From positions 1 through 64,000 of the forward strand of contig SNVD02006942.1 in assembly GCA_013180625.2 (NCBI GenBank): DNA of 64,000 bases, given 5' to 3'. How positions within the stretch are numbered: the first letter of the stretch is position 1; the number at the start of each line of letters is the position of its first letter. This stretch comes from Boswellia sacra. Taxonomy: Eukaryota; Streptophyta; Magnoliopsida; Sapindales; Burseraceae. The notes beneath the pieces were generated by a model that had not been told where the DNA came from, did no database searches, and saw nothing but the letters and a program-made list of their open reading frames with translations. Shown here piece by piece: positions 50,834 to 63,097 of this stretch. Made by a program: the position numbers and the translations under genes.

Positions 50834-51523
50834 TAGAGATGACAATTTTATCTGTATACCCCCATACCTGTGTATCCATATCACTTTTATAGGTTTAGAT
50901 AGAGTAAGAGTATGAAAAATTATACCCTAAAGGGTATGAATAAGGTAAGGGTATAAATTTAAACCCTACCTATACCCTGCATGCCCTTTAAATACTCTAT
51001 TAAATAAATTATTAATATTAATTAAACAAAATATAAAAAGTTTAATACTTAAATCATGAAACTATATCGTTTTAACATAACTTAAAATACATTTAATATT
51101 AAATTTAATTGTTGTTTCATTATTTGATGTCATAGGAGTTATCGAGTTGGGGTCAAATCATGATTGATGATTACAAGAAGAAAATCTTAAATGGTTTTAG
51201 CATTAATTTTTTTATAGTCCTTTTAGTTTTTTTTTTTTGTTAATTTTTTTTGGATAAATTGCAAGGAGAAGATCATCAAGTCTTTCGTTAGTAATTTCTT
51301 TTTTAGTTAAAGTTTTGAGTCATATTTAGACTTTATTCAATACAATTAAATTATTAATATTATTTTTTGATTGGATCCTGTGAATACCATTTTATAAATG
51401 GATAAAGTATGGTTTTTCATTAATAGATATGAGTATGATATGTGTATAAAATTTAAGACCCTTAAAAAATATGGTTATCAATTTTTTAATATGGATACCT
51501 TAGCCTGCCCATTGCCATCCCTA
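50834..51523. mobile_element. hAT-like non-autonomous element
   Basis: The ends tagagatgacaat and attgccatcccta are imperfect inverted repeats of the hAT-type form TAGRGATGRCAAT. They are bounded by an 8-bp target duplication, gaggcatg (50826-50833 and 51524-51531). The 690-bp AT-rich interior has subterminal taccct/agggta motifs and no transposase. Confidence 0.85.
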
Positions 51524-51835
51524 GAGGCATGTTGGGTTGTGACATTTCCTGTTTGCATGTCTTATTATGTGAGTTTGACCAAGTTTTCGTTGCATTCATG
51601 CAATCTACCAGGTTGGCAACGGTGGCAACCCATCCGGTTTGTAAAATACCTAAAATTAGGTTATATAGAGAGAGTTACCCTACACAATCCAACCATTCAA
51701 TTTGGGTCAAGTTGTTTGAGTTATATATTATTTATTTTGCTTCCTTTTCTAGTTGAAATTTAATAAGTGTGTTCCTATTTGCACCCACCTATTGACTAAA
51801 TGACCCTATCTCTCAGTTTGAAGAGCGTAAAATTG

Positions 51836-53059
51836 TAAACAGAAAAATTTCCTCCGAATTTAAGCAAAAATATAAATTTCTCTTATACATTTTTAATAAT
51901 TATAAATTATCTCTGATTTTTTAATTTTTTTATTAAATTAAACGAAAAAAGAAAAAGGAGGATATAAGATTTACAATATGATTAAAATACCTTTATAAAT
52001 CAATTAATAAAAATATGAATGTTCATCTCTCCCCCAACGCTTCTTCCTCTCCCTTACCACACTGCACCGCCTCCCTCCTCTCTTCCTCCGCTCTCCTCCG
52101 ATCCTTCTCGTTGTCGACACCACCTTCCTCCTCTGTCTCCCCTCGCTCTACTCCTCCTCGTTATCGGCATCGTCTCCCTCCTCTCTCTCCCCTTGCTCTC
52201 CTCCTCATCGTCGATACCACCAAAAACCACTATCATCTCCTCCTCACCCTTCCTTTCTCTCCTCTCCCTCTACAGCATTTCCTTTATCTCTCTCCTTTCG
52301 CCCAGCAATGAATCTCCATATTCACCCATTTTCCTCTGACCCTCTGCCATTCCTAGAAAAAGCAAGGTGTTGTGGAGAATTTCTTACATGATTTTTGCCA
52401 ATTTAATTAGTTCAGTGGGGAAGTTGTGATAAAAATTTGGGTGTGATTTTGGTTTGGTTTGATTTTTTTTGTCACTTCATGTAAACATTTTATTTTGAGC
52501 TGATATTTCAGCTGTATTTTTAGCTAATTATTTTAGGTAATTTGGGTTTGATGGATATGAACAGTAGTATTTTGGGGTTGTGTTCTGGAAGTTGAGTGGT
52601 GTTTGTGTTCTGGAGATGTTGTTGGGTTTTCTGCGGCATGTTTGTGTTCTAGAGATATTGTTGGGTTTTCTGTGGCGTGTTTGTGTTCTAGAGATATTGT
52701 TGGGTTTTTTGTGGCGTGTTTGTGTTCTAGAGATGTTGCTGGGTTTTCTGTGGCTATGGCGATGCCAAAGAAACAATGATGACGGCGAAGTTGTAGGCCG
52801 AAAAACGTGACGGGTCTTCACTTGAAATTTTTTTTAAAATATTATTATTATTTATAATTATTATTATTATTGATATTGTCTCCCAGCTTATTCTTTTATG
52901 CATTATTTTTTGTATGTAAATTTGTTTTTTATTTTAACCTCACAACGTATAATTTAACATTAGAATTTAAAATTTAGGAGATAATTTGTAATTTAAAAAA
53001 ATATAACAGGGAATTCTATTTTCGTTTAAACTCAGGAAGAAAAATATAAATATCCCAAA
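51836..53059. mobile_element. Degenerate Mutator-like element carrying gene-like sequence
   Basis: About 90 bp near 51850-51940 (tttcctccgaatttaagcaa...) matches imperfectly the reverse complement of 52965-53055 (tttcttcctgagtttaaacg...), consistent with aged TIRs. I cannot find a target duplication, so ends are approximate. Between the TIRs are a CT-rich GC-elevated tract (52020-52340) and a 39-bp tandem repeat, unlike the AT-rich surroundings. Confidence 0.45.
52598..52755 (+). repeat. 39-bp tandem repeat, four units
   Basis: Four consecutive units of the form gtttgtgttctagagatatt gttgggttttctgtggcgt with few differences; 39 is a multiple of three, so the frame is preserved through the array. 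Confidence 0.85.
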
Positions 53060-54852
53060 AAAAGTATATTCAAAAGATAATATCATTGGATTGGATGAAT
53101 AAAAATGAAAATAAATTAAAAATATTAAATTGAATAACATGATAATTACTTATTTAATAATAAATTGTCAACTCAGATTATATAAGCTCTTGATTATAAA
53201 TGAGTTATAAGTCAATATTATTCGTATTCAAAACCCTGCGCTCATCCCCGTTCCATCCGACTGGGATCAGCTTCTCCCCCAAATTCCATCTATGTTAAAG
53301 AAAAATAAATTCTACTAAGCCAAACCTAGAATTAAAAACTTCATCAATTGTCGTTGAAACACAATTACAAGCCTAATAAGAAGGTTACAGATTCTTCTTT
53401 CTTTTTAACGAATTTTGCTGCAGTAATATGCAATGGCTCTGCCTCAGTCTTCTCTGTTATTTGGGGTTTCTCTTTTACAAGTTTTTCTATTTTTGTTTTT
53501 CCTTCCTTTTTTTTTATTTTCCTGCATTTTGGAATTTTACATCCTATTTCTTTCAGGCCACTCCCCTTTTTCCCTTTCACTATTTTATTCCATGTTTTCC
53601 AAACAATCTACCATAAGTATACCTACTAATCATGTATTTTGCATTAACTACTAATCATGTATTTGTATTTTACTTAAGTAAAAATCAAATTAGAAGAGAA
53701 TCCTAATCTAAACGTGGAAATCTTTTGCAACTTCAAATTTTTGGTAGGATACAAAGAAATGATGTCATTTTCCTTCACTATTTATTTTTATTTAAGATCT
53801 TACCACATTAAAATCAATAAAAAGGGGCTATTCAGTTAACAAACCAGGTGCAAATAGCATCAATCATTTAACAAACTTTTTGTGGGCTTGTTTTCTCCGT
53901 TAGATTTGAGTTCTTTTGTTGGGTCAAAGGCCTCCTTGGTCTCCTTAGGCCTCTCTTTTAATTTGTATTGTGTTTCCTTTGGGTTACTTGGATGAGAAAT
54001 TTGTATCCAACGAAAAATATCATCAAATTAATGAGAAAAACGGTGTCTCTCCAGACTATCTTAAACTATCTTGGTACTTGACAAACAAAAAGAAAAATAA
54101 TAAACTTATCATTATACTATTATGGTATCCAAAGTTTTTTTTTCATGCCTAATCATTAATTAAATAACCTTTTTTATTTATTCCATAAATTCACCTAGGA
54201 GTAATTGTTAATAAAGAAAATGAGAAATAAAAAATATCGTACTTACAAAATATATATATACAAAGTTTATGTGATACTATTTATTTAATATCATATGACT
54301 TATCGATACCCATTACATAATCCTTTTGTTCGCTTATATTAGATACATTTTTTATACAAATTTTACCAACAGATTGACTTCGCAAGTGTATCATTATTGT
54401 AATCGTTTATAGGATTAAAAAATCTTAACTTCTGTTTGTTTTAACTTTTATAAATAGAATTTCTCAAAAGAGATCTATTTGAGTAGGATTTATAAAAATA
54501 GATTTTTTATAAAAAAGGTTATTGATTATTCGATTGAATAAATATATAAGTACTCATCATTGTCAAATTATCAAAATAATTTTTTTAGCAAAAAAAGCTA
54601 TGATAAATCTTTTAAAATATAATAATTATGTATTTGATAATTTCACAAAAAAAAAAAAGCTAAAAAAACTTCAAATTTAAACTTATTCTAAAAGTTTAAT
54701 TATTCATATTTTATTTTTATTTTTTATAAAGCAAACGCGCTGTTAATGCAATGGTTTGGGATGGGAATATAATTCCCCGTAAATGACCACCCCTCTTAAG
54801 GTTCCTGGATACTGAGTTAAGGCAGTGTAAGGCAGGTGCTAAAGTGCGCAGC
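53060..54852. other. AT-rich intergenic sequence and FIE promoter
   Basis: No supported gene. 54720-54852 is GC-richer and is probably FIE promoter/5' UTR. Confidence 0.5.
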
Positions 54853-56845
54853 ATGGCGAAGACAGCAATAGGGTGCGAGCCGCTGGTGGGATCGCTAACT
54901 CCCTCGAAGAAACGGGAGTACAGAGTCACCAACAAGCTCCAAGAAGGCAAGCGTCCCTTGTACGCCGTCGTTTTCAACTTCATCGATGCTCGCTACTTCA
55001 ACGTCTTCGCCACCGTCGGTGGCAATCGCGTATGTCCCTTTCTTTCTGCATTTTGTTTTGTTAGGGTTTTATGTTTTCTATTCGTGAAGTTCAAAGCTCA
55101 GAATAATAATAATAATAACAACAATAATAAAAGAAATTATACTCGTTGCTTAATTAGTGTTTTGAGATTGTTTAAAGCGCAACTGAAGTTAATAAAATCA
55201 AAATAAGAAATAAGAAATCGCCATTTTGCTTCCAGAAAAGTACTTTTAATATGCTTTTCTTTAGTATATTTAGACCAACCAAACAGTTTCTTGGTCATTT
55301 TACTTCTGTTAACCTGTTTTATGTGAATTTCTAACGGTGCATGCTTCGTGTGCGAATGGATGTGACAATTTTCACTTGTTTTCTAATCATTCAACGTTTT
55401 GGTGTCATTTTTGTTTGTTGAGATGGTAATGGCTTGATGTATTTTCAGGTGACCGTGTACCAATGTCTTGAGGGTGGGGTTATAGCGGCATTACAGTCTT
55501 ATGTTGATGAAGATGTAAGGAGTCTACAGTTTTTATTGATTGATTTTTATAGAATTCAGTGCACTGTGCGTGATGGAGTGATGCTACTAGATTGATTTGA
55601 TTTATGAACCTAAGAACATTTGGGAATTCCGTTTGCTATGTAGATCAGAAGGATGAGTCATTTTACACTGTAAGCTGGGCTTGCAACGTTGATGGGACTC
55701 CATTCCTAGTGGCTGGAGGTATCAATGGTATAATCCGTGTCATTGATGTTAGCAACGAGAAGCTCCACAAGGTAGGGCATTTATCCTGACTCAGTATTTG
55801 GCCGCTGATTTTAGTTTATTGAAATATAATCAATTGTCAACAATCTGTTGCTTTGGGAAGGCTTTCTGCTGTTATGTAGTTATAGTCTTTATTTGTCAGT
55901 AATATAAAGTAAAAATTCTGATATTTCACTCTCAAATTGAAATGTACATTGATTATTGTACAACTTCTGAATAACAATCTCTTGTGCAAATTAAATGTTC
56001 TTCTGGTACTGAATTTGCTGAAATTTTATGTAAAGCAATGAACATACTGAAATATTTACAAGTTCGTCCTTTCTCTAGCGGTGGACCTTGTGTTCGCTTG
56101 AACTAAGTTGTTCTGGTTTCCTGTTAATATAATCCTAATGCTAGTTCTTTTTTTTTTTTTTTTAATACTTTACATGCTCTTGTCTGTGCAGAGTTTTGTT
56201 GGCCATGGGGACTCGATAAATGAAATCAGGACTCAGCCACTAAAGCCATCGCTTGTGGTGTCTGCTAGCAAAGTAATTGAGATAATTTATTTACTCCTTT
56301 TTTTTTTTTTGGTCATGGAGGACTAATAGTTCGAGATTGAACTAGGATGAATCAGTTCGTCTTTGGAATGTGCATACTGGAATATGCATTTTGATATTTG
56401 CTGGAGCTGGGGGTCACCGCAATGAAGTTCTGAGCGTGGTAAGAATGGTATTTTTAAGTTTTAGCATCTCTTTTAAGATCAAATAGAACAAATATAAAGA
56501 GCAACTCTATGGTGGCTATTTGCAGGACTTCCATCCATCAGACATATATCGAATCGCAAGTTGTGGCATGGACAACACTGTAAAGATCTGGTCAATGAAA
56601 GGTAGGATATGACACTTTTCAATGTGGTTGTTTTTTATGGTGGTCTTGTTAGTAATGAAGCTTATAACATACAAATAGGCACTTTGGACTTTCCAGATAT
56701 GTGTAAGTATCCTTAAGACTGACGAAGATTGTTCCCCAGTATTTCTCTTATTTAATTTTATCATTAACTAAATTCAGATGAGTACTAGTCAAATTAAATG
56801 GGTGAGGCCTTTCGTAACAATTGTTTATGTATATTCTCTCTTTCT

Positions 56846-56877
<32 letters not shown>

Positions 56878-59839
56878 CGTTCGTGTGTGTGTGTGTGTGT
56901 TCACTGTCTTTTTAAACATTATATTTACCTAGATCTTGGATTAATGTGTTTTTGGGTATGTCATCAGAGATTCAGGCGCATGGCCACTTGGCTTTGTTGT
57001 TCATGGTGTTAGGTTGGAATAGGTTTGAGATTGAGATATATATAAAATGATGGCATTTCTTTTCCTTTTCATTCTGCAGAGTTCTGGACATATGTAGAGA
57101 AGTCATTCACATGGACGGATCGTCCTTCAAAATTTCCCACAAAATATGTACAGTTCCCTGTAAGTTTTGTTCTTTTCCCTTCCATTGTGTAATTTGTGAA
57201 ATGGTGATATTTGTCCACAGTTTTGAGACTTGTCATTTCTAGGTTTTCATAGCTTCGGTTCATTCAAACTATGTCGACTGTAATCGGTGGCTTGGTGATT
57301 TTATTCTGTCAAAGGTGAATTTTTGCTCTTCTCCTTTTAGTGTCTTTATTAACAAAATAAATAAATAATGAAGTTGAGGGCAAGAATTGTTGATATTAAG
57401 TCCTAATTTGACTAAACTAATTTCTCGGCATTGTTTCAATACATCCTGTGGTAGATTGTTTTCTTAGAAGCCAGAAATCTATATTTATTTAATGCTGTAT
57501 TAAGTTTCCTTATTGCATGATTGCAGAGTGTTGACAATGAAATTGTGTTGTGGGAACCAAAAATGAAGGAGCAGTCTCCTGGAGAGGTTAGAATTACCTA
57601 ATGCTTGTTTGCTTTTGTAATTTATCAGTTTCAGTACTTGAACCTGTCAAAGATGATATTGTTTGTTACATTTAAAATTTTTATCGTTAATATATTGGAT
57701 GCCTTAAAACATTGTGCGGTTTTTTCTGTTCAGGGTACTGCTGACGTGCTCCAGAAATACCCTGTTCCTGAGTGTGATATCTGGTTTATTAAGTTTTCTT
57801 GTGACTTCCATTACAATGCAGCTGCTATAGGTATTGCAACAGTAACTTTTTTGTTTCTTTTTTGCGTGTGCACACACAGACTCATATGTAGCATAATGGT
57901 GTAACTTATTTTGAATTGTGAAAATGCTTGTGGTACAGAAGGTTTGATTCATAAATAATTCCTTATAAACTTGATATTCGTACCGTACACAAAGAAGCAT
58001 TATATTTAGGAATATGCGCAATTTCCTCCCTGAAGTTCAACTAAAAAAAGGTTCATCCCTGAGAGATCAGATATTGCAAATTCTCCTTTAGATGTCACCG
58101 GAAAGCTGAGTTGGCAGGGTTAGAACTGTGATATTGCCCTTGATCACTTTAAATAATGTAAATTAAATGATAAAAAAAAATTAATTTATTAAATAATAAT
58201 TACTATTATAAATTTTTATTAAAAAAAAATAGAAATCACTCATCTTCCTTACCTCTCTTGCTCCCATCATCATTGTCGCCTACCCTAACCTAACTCTTCT
58301 CCTACCCTTCCCACCTCGCTCCCATCACCACCACTGTCGCCGTTTCTGGTACCGCTGCCGCCTCTGGTTGTAGTAACGACACCATCCACCTCTTTGATAC
58401 CCTCTCCCCGCTCTCTCTCTACCGTTTCTCTCTTTGCAGCTCTCTCTGTTCTCTCTCTCGTTACAGCTTTATTTCTTTTCTTGTCCTAATAAATAGTTAA
58501 ATGATTGGGTTTGTGCAATGGGTTTTGTTGGGAGATTGGATGTTGGTGGCTTGAATCAAATCAAGAAGAATAAAAATTAGATGTGGAGATGGGTTTGTGG
58601 CTGGGCTGTTTTTGGATTTGTAGTGGAACGCTGCTTTTGGTGGTTGTGGTTGTTGCTGTGCAGTTGTGCATGCGGGTTTGCTATAGTGGCTGTAATTGTG
58701 TGTTTTTGATTTGGCAATATGTGTGTTTTCGGGGCTGCTGCTTTGCTACAATGTTAAGTCGGGTTTGCCATGATTTGTTGGCAACCATATTGTATTTTTT
58801 AGGCAGTAATCTTTAATTGTGGCCATGGTTTGGTTGGGGGGTTAGAATTTTTTTTTTAAAATTTTTGATTGGGTATTTTTTTTAATTTTTTTATATTATT
58901 AAGAAATTAGAGTGCTTGATTTCGGTTGGGTTGCTGCAATTTGGGTTTGCTTGCAATTTGAGTGTTGATGGGATTTAGGATTTATCAAGGAATCAAATGG
59001 CTTGGATTTCGGTTGAGGTTGTGTTGCTACAATTTGGGTTTGGCCGCGATTAGAGTGTTGATGGGATTTAGGTTTTGGTTACAATTTGGGTGTTGCTCAA
59101 ATTGAGTTTGGCTGTGGTGGTGCTATTGTTGGTGAGCAATGGCTGTCGTGGTTGTAAGCGAAGATTCATTGGTGGAGGTCAACAGTGGCTGGTGTCTAAT
59201 TTAATTTTATTTATATTATTATTTTTTTATATTTTGAATATCAATTTAATTTTTAAAATTTTGTTAGTAGATTACAATTTTACCCTTTCTATTCTCTGCC
59301 AACTCATCTTTTCCGGTGGCTTATAAGGGGGAATTTGCAATATCTGATCTCTCAGGATGGTGTTTGTTTTAGTTGAACCTTAAGGCAGAATTTGCAAATG
59401 TCCCTTATATTTATATAAGATGCTATGTAATTGTTATCATGGATGCTGAACCTTTTGGTATTCTGACTAATAGGGAATAGGGAGGGGAAGATATATGTTT
59501 GGGAGCTGCAAAGTAGCCCTCCTGTTCTCATTGCAAGGTTGGTTCAATTTACATTAGTTTCTAAGATACCCTCAATTCCATATTTTAATGTCATTACACT
59601 TTATTATCACTCTCAGGCTATCTCATACGCAATCAAAATCTCCAATTAGACAGACTGCAATGTCCTTTGACGGCAGGTAACTGACGCCTTCCCAAGACAT
59701 TTAGTGGTACCTTATGATCATGGGAGAAATAAAAGTAGCTGACGTATTCATATGTTCTGTTTTTCTTTATTGCAGCACCATTCTCAGCTGTTGTGAGGAT
59801 GGAGCTATATGGCGCTGGGATGCTATATCAACTTCCTAA
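54853..59839 (+). CDS. FIE: Polycomb group WD40 protein FIE (PRC2 subunit), 13 exons
   Basis: Exons: 54853-55029, 55449-55514, 55649-55771, 56192-56272, 56346-56438, 56526-56601, 57080-57159, 57243-57314, 57527-57586, 57734-57830, 59474-59537, 59617-59676, 59776-59839. These sum to 1113 nt, 370 residues plus stop, the usual FIE size (about 370). N-terminus [20 protein letters not shown], then WD40 blades with [67 protein letters not shown] and [23 protein letters not shown] is the plant Esc/EED homologue: it scaffolds PRC2 and supports H3K27 trimethylation that represses endosperm, seed and flowering genes. All junctions are GT-AG. Intron 10 (57831-59473) is enlarged by a Mutator-like insertion. 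Exon 3 begins after atcag within a run (tagatcag) holding two possible AGs; only the second keeps the frame. Confidence 0.96.
56841..56900 (+). repeat. Microsatellite (TC)n-(GT)n in FIE intron 6
   Basis: A TC run is followed after a short spacer by a GT run, a compound dinucleotide repeat. Confidence 0.9.
58009..59404. mobile_element. Mutator-like non-autonomous element in FIE intron 10
   Basis: Imperfect TIRs of about 100 bp share gttcaactaaa, tgagagatcagatattgcaa and ccggaaa...gagttggcag in inverse orientation at each end. They are bounded by a 9-bp target duplication, ttatattta (58000-58008 and 59405-59413). The interior has CT-rich GC-elevated sequence (58240-58470) and G/T-rich sequence (58560-59160) that resemble captured gene or UTR sequence, but no transposase. 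Confidence 0.9.
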
Positions 59840-60867
59840 GCCTATCCAAGTTGTTCTACTGGAAAACCTTTGTTGAAGACCTTTGTTGAAGCCATTGAAG
59901 CTCTCTGTGTTGCTTAATTAGAAGAGGAGGTTGATACAGTTTGTTATCAAATTATGTAGGAAGAGAATTTAGAGTTGACCCATTTACATGACATGTAGTC
60001 AAACTGTTAATCGAGTTGGGGCTGACCTGGCAAGATTGGTGTGGACTTACTGGTTGGAAGAGATTACTTTTTATTATATTTGCATATACTAACAATGGGA
60101 AAGTTGCATGCTTTCTTTCTATTTAATTAACTTGTTCGGTTTGAGTTATCCATCCAACCCTCTTGATCACGTTATCCACAAATTGGTGTTAAATTTTTGC
60201 GTTAGCTTGGCCACTAGATAGCGTGTTTTACTTTACTTAGCAAACAAATGCCGGCTTTTTTCATTAAGAGGTGAAGAAACCAGCCTCGTGAACCTGGAGA
60301 CTTCAACATTTTATTACAATATTGTTCAAGCAGCCAGAATTGCTTACTAATTAAAAGCACCTTGTTGCATCAGTTGTATAATAATATTTTCACATTAAGC
60401 CGCGGGAAATTATGCACTAATTATTGGTATTGAAGTGTCTAATAATATGGTAGTCAGAAACCTATGAAAAGATGTTTAAACAGCCAAATTTCGGGAATTG
60501 CCGTAGTTAGTTGCTGAATCAGTACAGAAATGGTAAAAAATGCGTAAAAATTGTAAATAAATAAATAAAAGTTAATTTTTGAATTTTTTATTTTTTTAAA
60601 TTTTCAGAATTATTTTTTAAAAGTTAATTTTTTAAAATTCATCTTAAATTTCTAAATGTTAAGCTTGTGATTTTATTATCATCTTAAATTTCTTCCCTCT
60701 TCATAGTTAAACGAAAGTAACTGATCTGACTGGCCAGCGGCCATCAACTCAATTTAAAGTTTATACCAAGATTTTTAACGCAACACTCCGAAATACGCTG
60801 TAGCCTCAATTTCATTATCAATATGATCGCTTAGTTTTGTATCTACATATGTGATGTCAGCTTTTCT
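59840..60867. other. FIE 3' region and intergenic sequence
   Basis: No gene recognised; contains probable FIE 3' UTR to about 60100 and AT-rich sequence after. Confidence 0.5.
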
Positions 60868-61553
60868 GTGGGATCAGGGAGAAGCTATGGATTGCTTGAT
60901 GTAATGTACAAGGCAGCAAGAGAGGGAAACACCAAATTTTTTGGAGCAGTTCACGGAATTCGATATCTCCTGTTGCGGACTCATCAGGATAATAGTATGA
61001 TTCACATAGCTGCAAAGTTTGATCATAAATCGTCTATTGATGAGGCTCTCCGAACATGCCCTTCCCTGGAACCAATAAAATTCAAGTGGTGAGACTTCAC
61101 TTCATGTTGCAGCCAGGGCTGGTCACGTTGGTTTGGTAAAGCTTTTCCCTAATGGGAAAAGGTCATTTTCTAAATTATTTAGAGCTGATTCAATGGAAGC
61201 TCCATATACTGCCCTTTTAAGAGAAATGGAGGAGGGAGAGAGGGGTGCTCCTAAGCTGTGGAGGATGAGGAATGCGGCTCAAAGCACAGCTTTGCATGAG
61301 GCTTTGAGAAAAGGGCACGAGCAAGTGGCACTGTGTTTGTGGGAACTGGAGCATGAAATGGCTGGATTTGTTAATTGTGCAGTTGAGAGCCCTTTATATT
61401 TGGCTGCTGAATCAAGCTGCAAGTGTTGGTGAAGATTCCGAAGTTCTTAAGAGCAATGCCGGGCTGGATCTCTTGCATGATGCTGTCCAAGGACCAGATG
61501 GACAGAACCCCTTGTATGCAGCCACGCAGGAAGCAATGCCTCCCTGAATGATT
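60868..61553 (+). pseudogene. Ankyrin-repeat protein pseudogene (ACD6-like)
   Basis: The first frame from about 60904 reads MYKAAREGNTKFFGAV and then an ankyrin unit (SMIHIAAKFDH; LRTCPSL). A frameshift near 61085 leads to GETSLHVAARAGHVGLVKL, then STALHEALRKGHEQVALCL and VESPLYLAAES; a second frameshift near 61420 leads to GLDLLHDAVQGPDGQNPLYAAT before the stop. This order of ankyrin units and the LHEALRKGH/SPLYLAAE motifs match the N-terminal half of plant ACD6-like membrane ankyrin proteins, some of which act in defence and cell-death control. The C-terminal transmembrane (PGG) domain is absent; the gene stops where duplicated segment B begins. Confidence 0.82.
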
Positions 61554-61567
61554 CTAAATTTACAAGT

Positions 61568-63097
61568 CTCCGTAAGAAATAAAATATTGCAGAAAGCAAT
61601 GACTCTCTGTTACCCAACTCGCCAAATATTTTGCACAACACAATCGCACTAACAAACAAGAAAGGTGCAAAAATCAAACGCAAACGACAGGGATTTTTGC
61701 CTTGCTCACAAGAGTAACGGCGGGGATCTAGCTCTGCCCCTCTCATGACAAGTACTTATAATAATCAGGCTTGAAGGAAAAAAAATTATATCACATTTTT
61801 CACCTTTACGTTTTGAAGGATCAGCTCAGAGTCTTCCACTTTTTCGTTTTCACACAGCTTGATGGAATGTCCGTGCCACCCCACCACAACTTACGTGGAA
61901 ATTAACCAGAAACTTTATTAAATTATACAGTAAAAAATTAAGTTGGATAGATTTTGTGCATTTCTTTTGAGTGTATATATTGATTCGACTATAGTAAGTT
62001 AATAAAGCATAGGTCTGGGATAAATATTTTAGACCCGTAATAGCTAAGTCTAAATATTTTTGTGAGACGAAATTCAATACTAGATGTACCCATGTCATAC
62101 CCGAACATAGAACAATATCAAATTAAAATTATATGAACATACCCAACAATTCTAAGATAATAATTAAAAAAAAAAAAGACTTCGTGACCTATTTATGATA
62201 AATGTAGATTTTGAAGTGAGGTGAACTCGAAGTCAAGATGTGATTATAACATGACATTGGCTTATCCAAGCACAAAGTCACTGGAGGAGCTTGTGTCAAG
62301 CATGTCCATAACAGTTAAAAGTGGAGAGAAGACAGCGGGAGCAGCCTTAGATGGGGGAGAAATTTTGGTTCATACAGGTATCTCCCCATCCATCCATGAT
62401 GTGTTCAGAAAATAAAATAATTACCCCATAATTCACTTTCAATTCTTCTTATTTTATAGCTTTATTACAGAGAATTTAACAATCTAGGTCTGGCTTAGAA
62501 GTTAGACATAGAATCTTTAAAAGAACAATTTGGGCTATTTCCAGGAAACATACATAGACTTGCAGTAGGGGTTGAATTATAATGTTGGAATTTAACCGGG
62601 TTAAGTTGGACCCACTAAAACCATTTTTTATTCTTACAATGTTTTGCAACAAAAATTTTCTGTTATAAATTAAATGAAATAATGATTGGTCAATTTTATT
62701 ATATAGGAAACTCATTGCTGTGGAGAAAAGGACAACAAACTATCGCAAGTTGGGACACATGCTAGGTTAGCATTGTTACATCAATTCATGAATGTGAAAA
62801 ATGGCACTACATATCAATTTTTTTTTTTTTTTTATATTTCAACATTAACGTATGTAACCGTCTACTGCATTTTTTTTAATGCTTGTAACTTAAAAAAAAA
62901 AAAGTTATGCAAAATCACACTGTTAATATTAACATCTTTGTGTGGTAGTAAATAATTATAAACAGTTGTTATCATATATGGGGTGGCTCTTACCAGGAAC
63001 CCAACAGGTAAATCATATAAACATATAAAAGAACTAAAAAATTGTTATGAAGTATACTATAAATTATCCCTGTATTAATATTACAAATATTCTACAA
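61568..63097 (+). repeat. Duplicated segment B, copy 2
   Basis: Direct homologue of 28691-30210. It begins at tccgtaagaaa right after the ankyrin pseudogene and continues into the 3' exons of the DEMETER/ROS1-like gene, as in copy 1. Confidence 0.85.
62221..62415 (+). pseudogene. Short frame shared by both copies of segment B (copy 2)
   Basis: Reads RCDYNMTLAYPSTK ... SLEELVSSMSITVKSGEK ... GGEILVHTGISPSIHDVFRK then stop. The middle part looks more protein-like than in copy 1 at 29581-29793. No family recognised. Confidence 0.3.

Noticed and set aside
55604..55789. Use of the upstream AG (tatgtag) as FIE exon 3 acceptor
   Set aside because: It would insert seven bases and break the frame between SYVDED and KDESFYTV; the AG at 55647-55648 keeps it.
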